From positions 1 through 64,000 of the forward strand of contig CAVSYB010000013.1 in assembly GCA_963732155.1 (NCBI GenBank): a stretch of DNA of 64,000 nucleotides. The letters run 5' to 3'. The number at the start of each line of letters is the position of its first letter. Position 1 is the stretch's first letter. The DNA is from Roseiarcus sp963732155. Lineage in GTDB: Bacteria > Pseudomonadota > Alphaproteobacteria > Rhizobiales > Beijerinckiaceae. A model generated the notes under the pieces. The model had not been told where the DNA came from and made no database searches. It was given only the letters and a program-made list of their open reading frames with translations. The position numbers were made by a program, and so were the translations under genes. Shown piece by piece: positions 20,630 through 29,378 of the stretch.

Positions 20630-21982
20630 TTAAAGGCATTCCGCGAGAATCGCCGCATAGGCGGCCCGGTCCTCGTCCGAGTTGGTCTCGGTGCTCGCCA
20701 CGACAATGAGATCGTCAAGGCCCGCCTCCGGCAGCAGCCGCGAAACCGGCAGGCCGCCGATGACGCCCCTTTTGACGAGCGTCTCGATCAGCTCCTCGGC
20801 GGGGCGCGGCGTGCGGATGGTGAACTCGTTGAAGAAGCATTCGTTGAGCACCCTGACGCCCCTCACGCCGGAGAGCCGGTCGGCCAGCTGAACGGCGTTG
20901 GCGTGATTGAGCCTTGCGAGCCGCCGCAACCCCGCCTGGCCGAGCAGGCTCATATGGATCGAAAACGCCAGCGCGCAGAGGCCGGAATTCGTGCAGATGT
21001 TGCTCGTCGCCTTCTCCCGGCGAATATGCTGCTCGCGCGCCGAAAGCGTCAGCACGAAGCTGCGCCGTCCCTCCGCGTCGATGGTTTCGCCCGCCAGCCG
21101 CCCCGGCATCTGGCGCGCATGCTTGAAATGGGTCGCGAACAGACCGACGTAGGGGCCGCCGAAATTGAGCGCGTTGCCGATCGACTGGCCTTCGCCGACG
21201 ACGATGTCGGCGCCCATTTCGCCGGGCGCGCGCAACAGCCCGAGCGAAACCGCCTCGGTGAAGACCGCGACGAGCAGAGCGCCCTTCGCCTGGGCGGCGG
21301 CCTTGATCGGCGCCAGATCGCGCAGATTCCCGAAGAAATCAGGGGTTTGGACGACGACGCAGCTCGTCTCATCGTCGATCGCCGCGGCGATATCTTCGCT
21401 CGCCATGACGTCGGGCGAAAGCCGCACGATCCGATCGCCCGCCATGCCGGCGAGGGTGGCCGCGACATCGGCGTATTGGGGATGAAGCCCGCCCGAAAGA
21501 ACCGCCTTGGCGCGACGGGTCAGACGATGCGCCATCAAGATCGCCTCGCCGCAAGCGGTCGAGCCGTCGTACATCGAGGCGTTGGCGACTTCCATGCCGG
21601 TGAGGGCGGCGACCTGGGTCTGGAACTCGAACAGAACCTGCAACGTCCCCTGCGCGATCTCCGGCTGGTAGGGCGTATAGGCGGTCAGAAACTCGGAGCG
21701 CTGGATCAGATGATCGACGCTCGCCGGCACATGATGGCGGTAGGCGCCGGCGCCCACGAAGAACGGCGCCGAGCCCGCCGCGACATTGCGCGCCGCCAGG
21801 GAGGACAGCAGGCGCTCGACTTCCATCTCGCTTCTGGCGCCCGGCATGTCGAGCAGGCCGCCGAGACGCTTGGCGGGGGGAATGTCGGCGAAGAGGTCGT
21901 CGATGCCGGCGACGCCGATCCGCGCGAGCATCGCCGCGCGATCGGTTTCATCGAGAGGCAGGTAGCGCATGGCGAGGCTCAT
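20630..21982 (-). CDS. gcvPA: Glycine dehydrogenase (decarboxylating) subunit 1, P-protein N-terminal half
   Basis: Partner of GcvPB in the two-subunit P-protein. 450 residues, full length, with conserved stretches FVGAGAYRHHVPASVDHLI, FLTAYTPYQPEIAQGTLQ, NASMYDGSTACGEA and REKATSNICTNSGLCAL. ATG 21982 overlaps the gcvH stop by 4 nt, which implies coupled translation. Split P-protein is the normal form in many bacteria, whereas enterobacteria carry one fused GcvP. Confidence 0.96.
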   Translation of the reverse strand: MSLAMRYLPLDETDRAAMLARIGVAGIDDLFADIPPAKRLGGLLDMPGARSEMEVERLLSSLAARNVAAGSAPFFVGAGAYRHHVPASVDHLIQRSEFLTAYTPYQPEIAQGTLQVLFEFQTQVAALTGMEVANASMYDGSTACGEAILMAHRLTRRAKAVLSGGLHPQYADVAATLAGMAGDRIVRLSPDVMASEDIAAAIDDETSCVVVQTPDFFGNLRDLAPIKAAAQAKGALLVAVFTEAVSLGLLRAPGEMGADIVVGEGQSIGNALNFGGPYVGLFATHFKHARQMPGRLAGETIDAEGRRSFVLTLSAREQHIRREKATSNICTNSGLCALAFSIHMSLLGQAGLRRLARLNHANAVQLADRLSGVRGVRVLNECFFNEFTIRTPRPAEELIETLVKRGVIGGLPVSRLLPEAGLDDLIVVASTETNSDEDRAAYAAILAECL

Positions 21983-22356
21983 TCGAGCGTCCTGAGGAAG
22001 TCCTGATAGGCGGCCTCATCCATCAAGGCGTCGAGTTCGCTTCTGTCGGAGAGCTTGAGCTTGACGATCCAGCCCTTGCCCAGCGCGTCTTCGTTGATCA
22101 GGCTCGGCTCGCCCTCAAGGCCGCTGTTGACCGCGACGACTTCCCCCGACGCCGGCGAGAACACTTCGCTGGCCGCCTTGACGCTCTCCACGACGGCGGC
22201 TTGCGCCCCTTTGGCGATCCGGTCGCCGACCTTGGGCAGTTCGACGTAGACGACGTCGCCGAGCTGCGCCTGCGCGTGCTCGCTGATGCCGACGACGCCG
22301 AGGTCGCCCTCGAGGCGAACATATTCGTGGTCCTTGGTGTAACGGGGCTGCGACAT
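21979..22356 (-). CDS. gcvH: Glycine cleavage system H protein
   Basis: Lipoyl carrier of the glycine cleavage system, shuttling the aminomethyl group from P- to T-protein. 125 residues, normal length. The lipoylated lysine lies in AAVVESVKAASEVFSP (about residue 62), with the typical ITEHAQ-like segment GISEHAQAQLGD and the C-terminal W in GKGWIVKLKL. ATG 22356 has GGAGAG upstream. It lies 26 nt after gcvT and overlaps gcvPA by 4 nt. Confidence 0.97.
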   Translation of the reverse strand: MSQPRYTKDHEYVRLEGDLGVVGISEHAQAQLGDVVYVELPKVGDRIAKGAQAAVVESVKAASEVFSPASGEVVAVNSGLEGEPSLINEDALGKGWIVKLKLSDRSELDALMDEAAYQDFLRTLE

Positions 22357-22382
22357 GACTGGCTCTCTCCGGCGATTGCGAT

Positions 22383-23531
22383 CTACGGGCCGCGATAATA
22401 GGCGTGGGGATGGAAGGGCAGGGCGACGACGTTGGCCGCCAGCGTCTTGCCGCGCACGATGAGGCCGAGCGGCGTCCCCGGCGCCGCATGTCCGCTCGCC
22501 GCATAGCCCATGGCGATCGGCGCTCCGACGCTCGGGCCAAAGCCGCCCGACGTGACGCGCCCGACCGCGGCGCCCGCGACGTCGACGATCTCGGCCCCTT
22601 CGCGCGCCGGCGCCCGGCCCTCGATCCTCAACCCGACGCGGCGGCGCGCCGGTCCCTCGGCGAGTTGCCGCCGGATGCGGAGAGCGCCGGGAAAGCCGCC
22701 TTCTTCGCGCCGCCGCCTGGGGATCGACCATGTCAATCCGGCCTCGACCGGCGTCGTGTTCTCGTCGATGTCGTGGCCGTATAGGCAAAGGCCCGCCTCG
22801 AGGCGGAGGGAATCGCGGGCGCCGAGGCCGACCGGCTTGACCTCGGGCAACATGAGGAGATTCTCTGCAAGGCGCGGGGCGTTGAACGCCGGAAGCGATA
22901 TCTCGAATCCGTCCTCGCCGGTGTAGCCGGAGCGGGAGACGAAGGCGAATTCATCGCTGCCTTCCGCCACTCCCGGCGCGAAGAGGGTCATGAAAGGCAT
23001 CGCCGCGAGCCCCGGCCAGCGGCGGGAGAGAATCTGGCTTGCCAGCGGTCCCTGCAGAGCGAGGAGCGCGCGGTCGCCGAGCGGCTCCAGACGCAGGTCC
23101 GGCAGACCGGCGCTTATATGGGCGAAATCCTCGTTCTTGCGCGCGGCGTTGACGACGAGGAACAAACGATCCTCGCCCGCCATCCGCGACGGCAGGCGCG
23201 TCACCATCAGGTCGTCGAGAATGCCCCCGTTTTCGTCGAGCAGCTGGGTGTAGCGGATGCGCCCCGGCGGCTGCGAGGCGATGTCGGTCGGGGCCAGCGA
23301 TTCGAATCGTCGGGCGGCGTCGGGCCCTTCCAGATAGGCCTGACCCATATGCGAAACGTCGAACAGGCCCGCGGCGGCGCGGGTGTGCAGATGTTCTGCC
23401 AGGATGCCGGCCGGATATTGCACCGGCATTTCATAGCCCGCGAAGGGCACCATTCGCGCGCCCAGCTCGACATGCAGGGCATGCAAAGGCGTTCGCAATA
23501 GAGGCGCGGCGGGCGATTCGGTCGAAGCCAT
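22383..23531 (-). CDS. gcvT: Glycine cleavage system T protein (aminomethyltransferase)
   Basis: Releases ammonia from the aminomethyl-lipoyl arm and makes 5,10-methylene-THF. The 382-residue protein shows the T-protein signatures MVPFAGYEMPVQYPAG, GLFDVSHMGQA, GYTGEDGFEISLP and RDSLRLEAGLCLYGHD, with the folate-site Asp in the last-but-one region. It is the first gene of the operon, directly downstream of a glycine riboswitch, so its expression should respond to glycine. ATG 23531. Confidence 0.96.
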   Translation of the reverse strand: MASTESPAAPLLRTPLHALHVELGARMVPFAGYEMPVQYPAGILAEHLHTRAAAGLFDVSHMGQAYLEGPDAARRFESLAPTDIASQPPGRIRYTQLLDENGGILDDLMVTRLPSRMAGEDRLFLVVNAARKNEDFAHISAGLPDLRLEPLGDRALLALQGPLASQILSRRWPGLAAMPFMTLFAPGVAEGSDEFAFVSRSGYTGEDGFEISLPAFNAPRLAENLLMLPEVKPVGLGARDSLRLEAGLCLYGHDIDENTTPVEAGLTWSIPRRRREEGGFPGALRIRRQLAEGPARRRVGLRIEGRAPAREGAEIVDVAGAAVGRVTSGGFGPSVGAPIAMGYAASGHAAPGTPLGLIVRGKTLAANVVALPFHPHAYYRGP

Positions 23532-23602
23532 GAGGCCCCCGGGCGCGAGAAACGGCGTCTAACTCGAACGCCGTCGCTCCGCGAGCGCGGACTGACGGCT
23601 CG

Positions 23603-23812
23603 ATGACGCCCCCTCTGTCCCGTGACCTGAGAGATTTCCTGCGCGCTTTTGCGGCAGTTACCCCCGTCGGTGGGCGAGCGCGCGACGCGCGTCCGCCTCT
23701 TTCCAGAGTGTCATCCCCTCGGCGGTCCGTTGGCCTGAGCGTTTCCGGGGCGGTTGCGCCTTCGGCGCCGGAGGAGCCAAACGCTCCGCCGGTCTCTCCC
23801 GCTGGGAGTCTT
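23603..23812 (-). promoter_or_regulatory. Tandem glycine riboswitch upstream of gcvT
   Basis: Read on the minus strand, two glycine aptamers follow one another. The first runs from GGGAGAGACC through GCCGAAGGCGCAACCGCC and GGAAACGCTCAGGCCAA to GGACCGC. The second has CACCGACGGGGGTAACTGCC and GGAAATCTCTCAGGTCACGGGACAG. The paired AAC/CTCAGG elements are the recognised core of the glycine aptamer, and a kink-turn-like GACTCCCA lies in front. It sits about 75 nt before gcvT, as in many bacteria where glycine turns the operon on. Ends are approximate. Confidence 0.93.
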
Positions 23813-23852
23813 GACCTGACGCCTCAAAGCAAGCCCGAAGCGCGCGCGTTTG

Positions 23853-24452
23853 TCAATTCGTATGTTTCTTGTGTCGGGGCTTCGCGGGCGGGGCGACGGG
23901 GCCGTTGTCGAAGCCCACCAGGATCGTATAGTCCTGATCTTCCTGCTGGTGCGTGAAGGGAATCATGATCGGGTCGGAAATGAACTGATACGGCGCCTGG
24001 GCGCTGCCCGCCGTATCGGCGGCGATCTTGTAAAGCTGCGAGAATGCAGGCTTTTGATCGGCGTCGCGGCGGACCACGATGCGCAGTTGGGCGGTATAGG
24101 CGCCGGGCGTTCCGGCCGGCCCGATCAGCAGGTGGCCGGCGACGCCGACCTTGATGGCGAACTGGCCGCCCACGACATGGCATTCGCGCGCCGTGTTGGC
24201 GATGTCGAATTGATAGCGCACCGAATCATTGGTCTGCCCGCCGACCCGCAGCGCCGCCGTGCCGTCCAGCACCTCGATCAGCGGGCAGTCGACGTCGACC
24301 GCCGCGGTGGCCGGGGCGCCCGGCGGGGGCGCGGTCTGGGCGGCCGAGGACAGCAAGTTGGCGGGGTTGACCGAGTTGAACGAGCCGCAAGCGCCGCACA
24401 GCCCGGCGAGGGCCAGGGCCAAGGCGGGGCGTAGGCTCCCTGAGACGGTCAT
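23853..24452 (-). CDS. Putative lipoprotein, Hyphomicrobiales-type hypothetical
   Basis: A 199-residue protein with a lipoprotein signal ending in the lipobox AGLCGAC (acylated Cys about residue 22), then a short disordered region and a beta-rich domain (DVDCPLIEVLDGTAALRVGG, then VRYQFDIANTARECHVVGG and ILVGFDNG) ending in a basic tail. It is expected in the outer or inner membrane facing the periplasm. ATG 24452 is taken because GAGGA lies 9 nt upstream; two further ATG codons 6 and 9 nt earlier are alternatives. I know of no assigned function. Confidence 0.78.
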   Translation of the reverse strand: MTVSGSLRPALALALAGLCGACGSFNSVNPANLLSSAAQTAPPPGAPATAAVDVDCPLIEVLDGTAALRVGGQTNDSVRYQFDIANTARECHVVGGQFAIKVGVAGHLLIGPAGTPGAYTAQLRIVVRRDADQKPAFSQLYKIAADTAGSAQAPYQFISDPIMIPFTHQQEDQDYTILVGFDNGPVAPPAKPRHKKHTN

Positions 24453-24550
24453 TCGCATCATTCCTCAACGTTCCGCCGTTCGGCCCTGTCGGCGGGTTAT
24501 AGCAGCATTTGCGATCGCGCCCAGACCGGTTCGATCAAGCCCATGGCGAA

Positions 24551-25093
24551 TCACGGCAATTGCTCGAGACCTTCCTTGAAGCCGTCGAGCGCGAGCGGAA
24601 TGCCGATTCCTTCCTCGGGCGTCTGAAAGATGATGAAAGTCGCGGAATGGCCGCTTTTCATCTGGTCGATGAGCTTGTCCTCCATGACGACTTCGGCGAC
24701 GCAGCCGTTCGGCAGGCACCGCACGAATCCCGCCCGGCCGACGTCGACCTGGTCGATCTTGAGACCGAGACCCGACGGGATCAGCACGCCGAGCGGCGCG
24801 ATGACGCGCAACAATCGGCTCTTGCCGTCGGCGGTCTTGAGCACGATCACGATGAGGGTGACGTTGGGTCGATCCTCGGCCGCCACGCTCTGGATCAACG
24901 CGCATTGCTCGCGCGCGGCGCCCGGCGGCGTCTCGCAGCGCGTTTCCCAGTCGCCGTGTTTGGCCTTGACGACGCCCTGCGCCGAAGCGGCGGGCGGGTC
25001 GGCGCCGCAAACCAGAAGCGCCAAGCACGACGCCGCGGCGATCCCGATCCGCAGTCGCGCGAATCGTCGGCGCTCGATGTTTGACGACTTCAT
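24551..25093 (-). CDS. Invasion-associated locus B (IalB) family protein
   Basis: A 180-residue exported protein. It has a signal peptide (RIGIAAASCLALLVCGADPPAASAQG, cleavage near residue 38) and an IalB domain beginning KHGDWETRCETPPGA. Cysteine pairs characteristic of the family appear in REQCALIQS and VRCLPNGC, and the domain ends IPLALDGFKEGLEQL. The family was named from Bartonella invasion, but it is widespread in free-living Hyphomicrobiales, where its role is unknown. ATG 25093 is chosen since the signal peptide begins there; the frame is open much further upstream without coding character. Confidence 0.87.
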   Translation of the reverse strand: MKSSNIERRRFARLRIGIAAASCLALLVCGADPPAASAQGVVKAKHGDWETRCETPPGAAREQCALIQSVAAEDRPNVTLIVIVLKTADGKSRLLRVIAPLGVLIPSGLGLKIDQVDVGRAGFVRCLPNGCVAEVVMEDKLIDQMKSGHSATFIIFQTPEEGIGIPLALDGFKEGLEQLP

Positions 25094-25438
25094 CGCGAAT
25101 GACAGCCTTTCCGCCCCAACCGCCGGTCTGGTTCCGGTTGGCCTATCAAAAGCCTCCGACCTGTCAAGCGGCGCGCCCTCGCCGCAACCGGCCGGCGTGC
25201 GAAGAGAGCGGCGCTGCGGCGCGCCGTCGCCGCGCGCCTCGTGGCGCCAGCGCGGATATGCCGCAGCGCCGAAGATGGCGCAGCGGCATTGCGTCGCGGG
25301 CCGCTTTGTGGTTTTCAAGTACCAATTAGCGGCTATGATGATCGCAAGCGCGGCCAAATCTTCGGCGCGCGTTCATTGCGGGTCGGACGGCGCGGCGGGG
25401 CCGCTGATGCGGCAGACGCGATCGGGAGCAGCAGGATC
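25094..25438. other. Intergenic region between ialB-like gene and coxB
   Basis: About 345 bp between two divergently transcribed genes, so it must hold the promoters of both the IalB-type gene and the cytochrome oxidase operon. I see no clear sigma-70 pair, no tRNA-like structure and no convincing small gene; open frames here are extensions of the flanking genes with poor codon use. Confidence 0.6.
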
Positions 25439-26338
25439 ATGAGGATTGCGGGACTCGAGAAGCTTCGGGCGCGCGCGGCGGTCGCCACGGACGGGGTTGC
25501 GGCGATCGGCGCCGCGCTCGCTTGCGTCCTCGCGGGGCCGGCCTTGGCGAATGGCGTCGGTCTCGCGGAGCCCGGGCAGATCGGCTTTCAGCAAGGCGTG
25601 ACGCCGATCGCTCGGGAGATCCAATGGTTCCATGACGATCTTCTGATGCCCATCATCACGGTCATCTCCCTGTTCGTGCTGGCCCTGCTGGCGTATGTGA
25701 TCTGGAAGTTCAACGAGAAGGCCAACCCGACGCCGTCCAAGACGACCCACAACACGATGGTCGAGGTCGCCTGGACGATCATTCCCGTTTTGATTCTCGT
25801 CGTGATCGCCATCCCGTCGTTTCGATTGCTGACCAACGAACTGACGATTCCCCCGGCCGATCTGACGGTCAAGGTAACCGCGTCGCAGTGGCACTGGGCC
25901 TACGAATATCCCAAGGACCAGGGCGGCGGGTTCTCGTTTGAATCGTATATGAAGCCGGAAAACGAGCTCAAGCCGGAGAACGGCGACGTCCGGTTGCTTT
26001 CGGTCGACAACGAGGTCGTGCTGCCCATCAACAAGACGGTCGTCCTGCAAGTGACGGCGGTCGACGTCATCCATTCCTTCGTGATCCAGTCCTTCGGCAT
26101 ACGCGTCGACGCCGTGCCCGGCCGTCTCAACGAGACCTGGTTCAGGGCGGATCGCGAAGGCGTCTACTACGGCCAGTGTTCGAAGCTGTGCGGCAAGGAT
26201 CACGCCTTCATGCCGATCGTCTTCCGCATCGTCAGCGACGAGAAGTACCAGGCCTGGCTCGCCGACGCGAAGAAGAAGTTCGCCGCGGCGCCGAGCGCGG
26301 TTTCGGTCGCCGACGCGGGGGCGACGGACCTCCGATGA
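25439..26338 (+). CDS. coxB: Cytochrome c oxidase subunit II
   Basis: CuA-bearing subunit of the aa3-type terminal oxidase. 299 residues: signal peptide (about 1-38), two transmembrane helices (about 70-90 and 108-128), then the periplasmic cupredoxin domain. The aromatic electron-entry motif SQWHWAYEYP is at 149-158, and the CuA ligands are H212, C247, C251, H255 and M258. In the C-x-E-x-C loop the usual glutamate (which also binds Mg2+) is lysine here (QCSKLCG). ATG 25439 is preceded by AGCAGGA. First gene of the ctaCD-B-G-E operon. Confidence 0.96.
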   Translation: MRIAGLEKLRARAAVATDGVAAIGAALACVLAGPALANGVGLAEPGQIGFQQGVTPIAREIQWFHDDLLMPIITVISLFVLALLAYVIWKFNEKANPTPSKTTHNTMVEVAWTIIPVLILVVIAIPSFRLLTNELTIPPADLTVKVTASQWHWAYEYPKDQGGGFSFESYMKPENELKPENGDVRLLSVDNEVVLPINKTVVLQVTAVDVIHSFVIQSFGIRVDAVPGRLNETWFRADREGVYYGQCSKLCGKDHAFMPIVFRIVSDEKYQAWLADAKKKFAAAPSAVSVADAGATDLR

Positions 26339-26386
26339 ACCGACGGCGGGCGACGAGATGAACCAGATTCATTAGGGACCAGAGCC

Positions 26387-28045
26387 ATGGCGACGATGTC
26401 TGCAACGCATGAGGAAGAGCACGCCCACCCGACCGGCTGGCGGCGGTTCCTCTATTCGACCAACCACAAGGACATCGGCACTCTCTATCTGGTGTTCGCG
26501 GTGATGGCGGGGTTGATCGGCAGCGCCCTCTCCGGGGCGATCCGCTTGGGGTTGATGTTTCCGGGCAACCACGTCTTCCCGATCATTTCGGCGGTCCTCA
26601 CCGGCGACGGCTCGGTCGACGCCGCCAAGAACATGTACAACGTGTTCATCACCGCGCACGGCGTGATCATGATCTTCTTCCTGGTCATGCCGGCGCTGAT
26701 CGGCGGCTTCGGCAACTGGTTCGTGCCGCTGATGATCGGCGCGCCGGACATGGCGTTTCCGCGCATGAACAACATTTCGTTCTGGCTGCTGCCCGCCTCG
26801 TTCCTGCTGCTGCTGACCTCGATGTTCGTCGAGGGCTCGCCCGGCATGCACGGCTTCGGCGGCGGCTGGGTGCTGTATCCGCCGTTCTCGTCGCTCGCCG
26901 GCACGCCCGGCCCGGCGATGGATTTCGTCATCCTGTCGTTGCACCTCGCCGGCGCCTCCTCGATTCTCGGGGCGATCAATTTCATCACCACCATCTTCAA
27001 CATGCGCGCGCCGGGCATGACGATGCACCGCATGCCGCTGTTCGCCTGGTCCGTGCTGGTGACCGCCTTCCTGCTGGTTCTGGCGCTGCCGGTGCTGGCG
27101 GGCGCGATTACGATGCTGCTGACCGATCGCAACTTCCACACCACCTTCTTCGATCCGGCGGGCGGCGGCGATCCGATCCTGTTCCAGCATCTGTTCTGGT
27201 TCTTCGGTCATCCCGAAGTCTACATCCTGATCCTGCCCGGCTTCGGCATCATCAGCCAGATCATTTCGACTTTCTCGAGGAAGCCGATCTTCGGTTACCT
27301 CGGGATGGTCTATGCGATGGTGGCGATCGGCGCGGTCGGCTTCCTCGTGTGGGCGCACCACATGTATACGGTCGGCCTTTCCCTCACCACGCAGCGCTAT
27401 TTCGTGTTCGCGACGATGGTGATCGCGGTGCCGACGGGCGTGAAGGTGTTTTCCTGGATCGCCACCATGTGGGGCGGTTCGATCTCGTTGCGCACGCCGA
27501 TGATCTGGGCGATCGGGTTCATCTTCCTGTTCACGGTCGGCGGCGTGACCGGCGTCGTGCTGGCCAACGCCGGCGTCGATCGCGCGCTGCACGAGACCTA
27601 CTACGTCGTCGCGCATTTCCACTACACGATGTCGCTCGGGGCGGTGTTCTCGATCTTTGCCGGCTTCTATTACTGGTTCCCGAAGATGACCGGCTACATG
27701 TACAACGAGAAGCTCGGCAACTGGCATTTCTGGCTGCTGTTCGTCGGCGTCAATCTGGTGTTCTTTCCGCAGCACTTCCTCGGCCTGGCGGGCATGCCGC
27801 GCCGCTATGTCGACTACCCCGACGCCTATTGGCTGTGGAACTTCTGGTCCTCGATCGGCGCTTATATCGCCGGCCTGGGGACGCTGCTGTTCCTCTACAT
27901 CGTCTACGACGCCTTCGCCCGCAAGCGCGTGGCCGGCGACAATCCGTGGGGCGTCGGCGCCACGACGCTCGAATGGACGTTGCCCTCGCCGCCGCCATTC
28001 CACACCTACGAGACGCTGCCTCGCATCGCGGGCGCGGATCATTGA
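26387..28045 (+). CDS. coxA: Cytochrome c oxidase subunit I (aa3 type, A1 family)
   Basis: Catalytic core: reduces O2 to water at the haem a3-CuB centre and pumps protons. 552 residues with 12 transmembrane helices. Ligands are all present: H91 and H412 for haem a, H410 for haem a3, and H275, H324 and H325 for CuB. Tyr279 in GHPEVY is the cross-linked tyrosine and E277 the D-channel glutamate that defines A1 oxidases. K353 of the K-channel is in PTGVKVFSW. Starts at ATG 26387, 48 nt after coxB. Confidence 0.98.
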   Translation: MATMSATHEEEHAHPTGWRRFLYSTNHKDIGTLYLVFAVMAGLIGSALSGAIRLGLMFPGNHVFPIISAVLTGDGSVDAAKNMYNVFITAHGVIMIFFLVMPALIGGFGNWFVPLMIGAPDMAFPRMNNISFWLLPASFLLLLTSMFVEGSPGMHGFGGGWVLYPPFSSLAGTPGPAMDFVILSLHLAGASSILGAINFITTIFNMRAPGMTMHRMPLFAWSVLVTAFLLVLALPVLAGAITMLLTDRNFHTTFFDPAGGGDPILFQHLFWFFGHPEVYILILPGFGIISQIISTFSRKPIFGYLGMVYAMVAIGAVGFLVWAHHMYTVGLSLTTQRYFVFATMVIAVPTGVKVFSWIATMWGGSISLRTPMIWAIGFIFLFTVGGVTGVVLANAGVDRALHETYYVVAHFHYTMSLGAVFSIFAGFYYWFPKMTGYMYNEKLGNWHFWLLFVGVNLVFFPQHFLGLAGMPRRYVDYPDAYWLWNFWSSIGAYIAGLGTLLFLYIVYDAFARKRVAGDNPWGVGATTLEWTLPSPPPFHTYETLPRIAGADH

Positions 28046-28175
28046 CGGGGGTGGGGCTGCGCCGCGCGGCCCGCGCGGCCGATCGTTCAGCCGGGCGCAG
28101 CGCCTGCGCGCGCCGGGCGTCCGCTTCGCGCGCGTCGTCGCTGAAAGGCTTGGCTGAGCGCATGGGTCCGCCCGC

Positions 28176-29120
28176 ATGAGCATTGCTGGTCAAAACGACG
28201 GCGCGTCGTCGGCTCTGATCGGCGACTACGCGGCCGGTCCGGCTGAATATCTGACGCTGCTCAAGCCGCGCGTGATGTCGCTAGTCGTCTGGACCGCGCT
28301 GGCCGGCCTGCTCGTCGCGCCGACGCCTGTCAATCCGGTGATCGGCTTCGCTTCGCTGCTGGCGATCGCTGCGGGCGCGGGCGCGGCGGGCGCCCTCAAC
28401 ATGTGGTGGGACGCCGACATCGACGCCCTGATGGCGCGCACCCGCCTGCGCCCGATCCCGGCCGGCCTGATCGAGCCGCGCCAGGCGCTGTTCTTCGGTC
28501 TGACGCTGTCGCTCATCGCCGTCCTGACGCTGGCGCTCGCCGCCAATCTTGTGGCGGCGGCGCTGCTCGCCTTCACCATTTTCTTCTATGCGGTGATCTA
28601 CACGATGTGGCTCAAGCGTTCGACGCCGCAAAACATCGTGATCGGCGGCGCGGCGGGCGCCTTGCCGCCGGTGGTCGGCTACGCCGCCGCCGCCGGTTCG
28701 GTGACGCTCGACAGTCTGGTTCTGTTTGCGATCATCTTCATGTGGACTCCGCCTCACTTCTGGGCGCTGGCGCTCGTCAAGCGCGGCGACTACGAGCGCG
28801 CCGGCGTTCCGATGATGCCCAACGCCAAAGGCGCGGACCGCACGCGACTGGAGATCCTGATCTACACGCTCATTCTTGTTCCCCTCGGGATCGCGCCGTG
28901 GCGGATGGGGGTCGGCGGCGGGCTTTATGCGGCCCTCGCCGTGGTCGCCGGGCTCGGCATGGGGATCATGGCGTGGCGCGTCTATTGCGTTCGCGAGGGC
29001 TCCCCGGCGAACAAGGCGGCGATGCAATTGTTCGGGTTCTCGATCCTGTATCTGTTCCTGCTGTTTTCCGCGCTGGTCGTCGAGCATGGTTTCGGGCTGC
29101 TCGAGCGGTTCGGTTGGTGA
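28176..29120 (+). CDS. ctaB: Protohaem IX farnesyltransferase (haem O synthase)
   Basis: UbiA-superfamily membrane prenyltransferase that adds a farnesyl group to haem b, the first step to haem a for the oxidase encoded around it. 314 residues, about nine transmembrane helices. The conserved first Asp-rich motif is NMWWDADIDALMARTRLRPIP (about residues 75-95), and the second region is in WTPPHFWALALVKRGDYERAGVPMMP. ATG 28176 lies 130 nt after coxA, between the structural oxidase genes and the Cox11 gene, a typical alphaproteobacterial order. Confidence 0.97.
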   Translation: MSIAGQNDGASSALIGDYAAGPAEYLTLLKPRVMSLVVWTALAGLLVAPTPVNPVIGFASLLAIAAGAGAAGALNMWWDADIDALMARTRLRPIPAGLIEPRQALFFGLTLSLIAVLTLALAANLVAAALLAFTIFFYAVIYTMWLKRSTPQNIVIGGAAGALPPVVGYAAAAGSVTLDSLVLFAIIFMWTPPHFWALALVKRGDYERAGVPMMPNAKGADRTRLEILIYTLILVPLGIAPWRMGVGGGLYAALAVVAGLGMGIMAWRVYCVREGSPANKAAMQLFGFSILYLFLLFSALVVEHGFGLLERFGW

Positions 29121-29126
29121 GGCCGC

Positions 29127-29294
29127 ATGGATGATCGAAAGCCGGTCGACGGCGTGGTCCTGACGCCGCGGCAGCTACGCAACCGCCGATTGCGCAACAT
29201 AGCGATCGGCGTCAGCGTCGGCCTGCTGGCGGCGCTGTTTTACGCCATCACCATCGTCAAGCTTGGGCCGGGCGTCTTGCGGCCGGAGCCGTAG
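29127..29294 (+). CDS. Small single-span protein of the cox operon (CoxF-like)
   Basis: A 55-residue protein. A basic N-terminal part (TPRQLRNRRLRN) is followed by one transmembrane helix (IAIGVSVGLLAALFYAITIV, about residues 25-44) and a short periplasmic end. A small gene at this place between ctaB and ctaG is common in alphaproteobacterial oxidase operons and is often called coxF or a cytochrome oxidase assembly small protein. It starts 6 nt after ctaB. Function is inferred from position and topology only. Confidence 0.8.
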   Translation: MDDRKPVDGVVLTPRQLRNRRLRNIAIGVSVGLLAALFYAITIVKLGPGVLRPEP

Positions 29295-29378
29295 ACCGGC
29301 CCTTCGCAGGCGTTCGATTGTTGAACTTTCGGCGGCGTCGTCCTACTCAAGTCGGGCGAGGCGGTTTTCGGACGGATC

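Noticed and set aside
26372..28183. A 603-codon frame antisense to coxA
   Set aside because: It is a shadow of the high-GC coxA codons, rich in Arg/His/Glu with no domain; coxA is certain.
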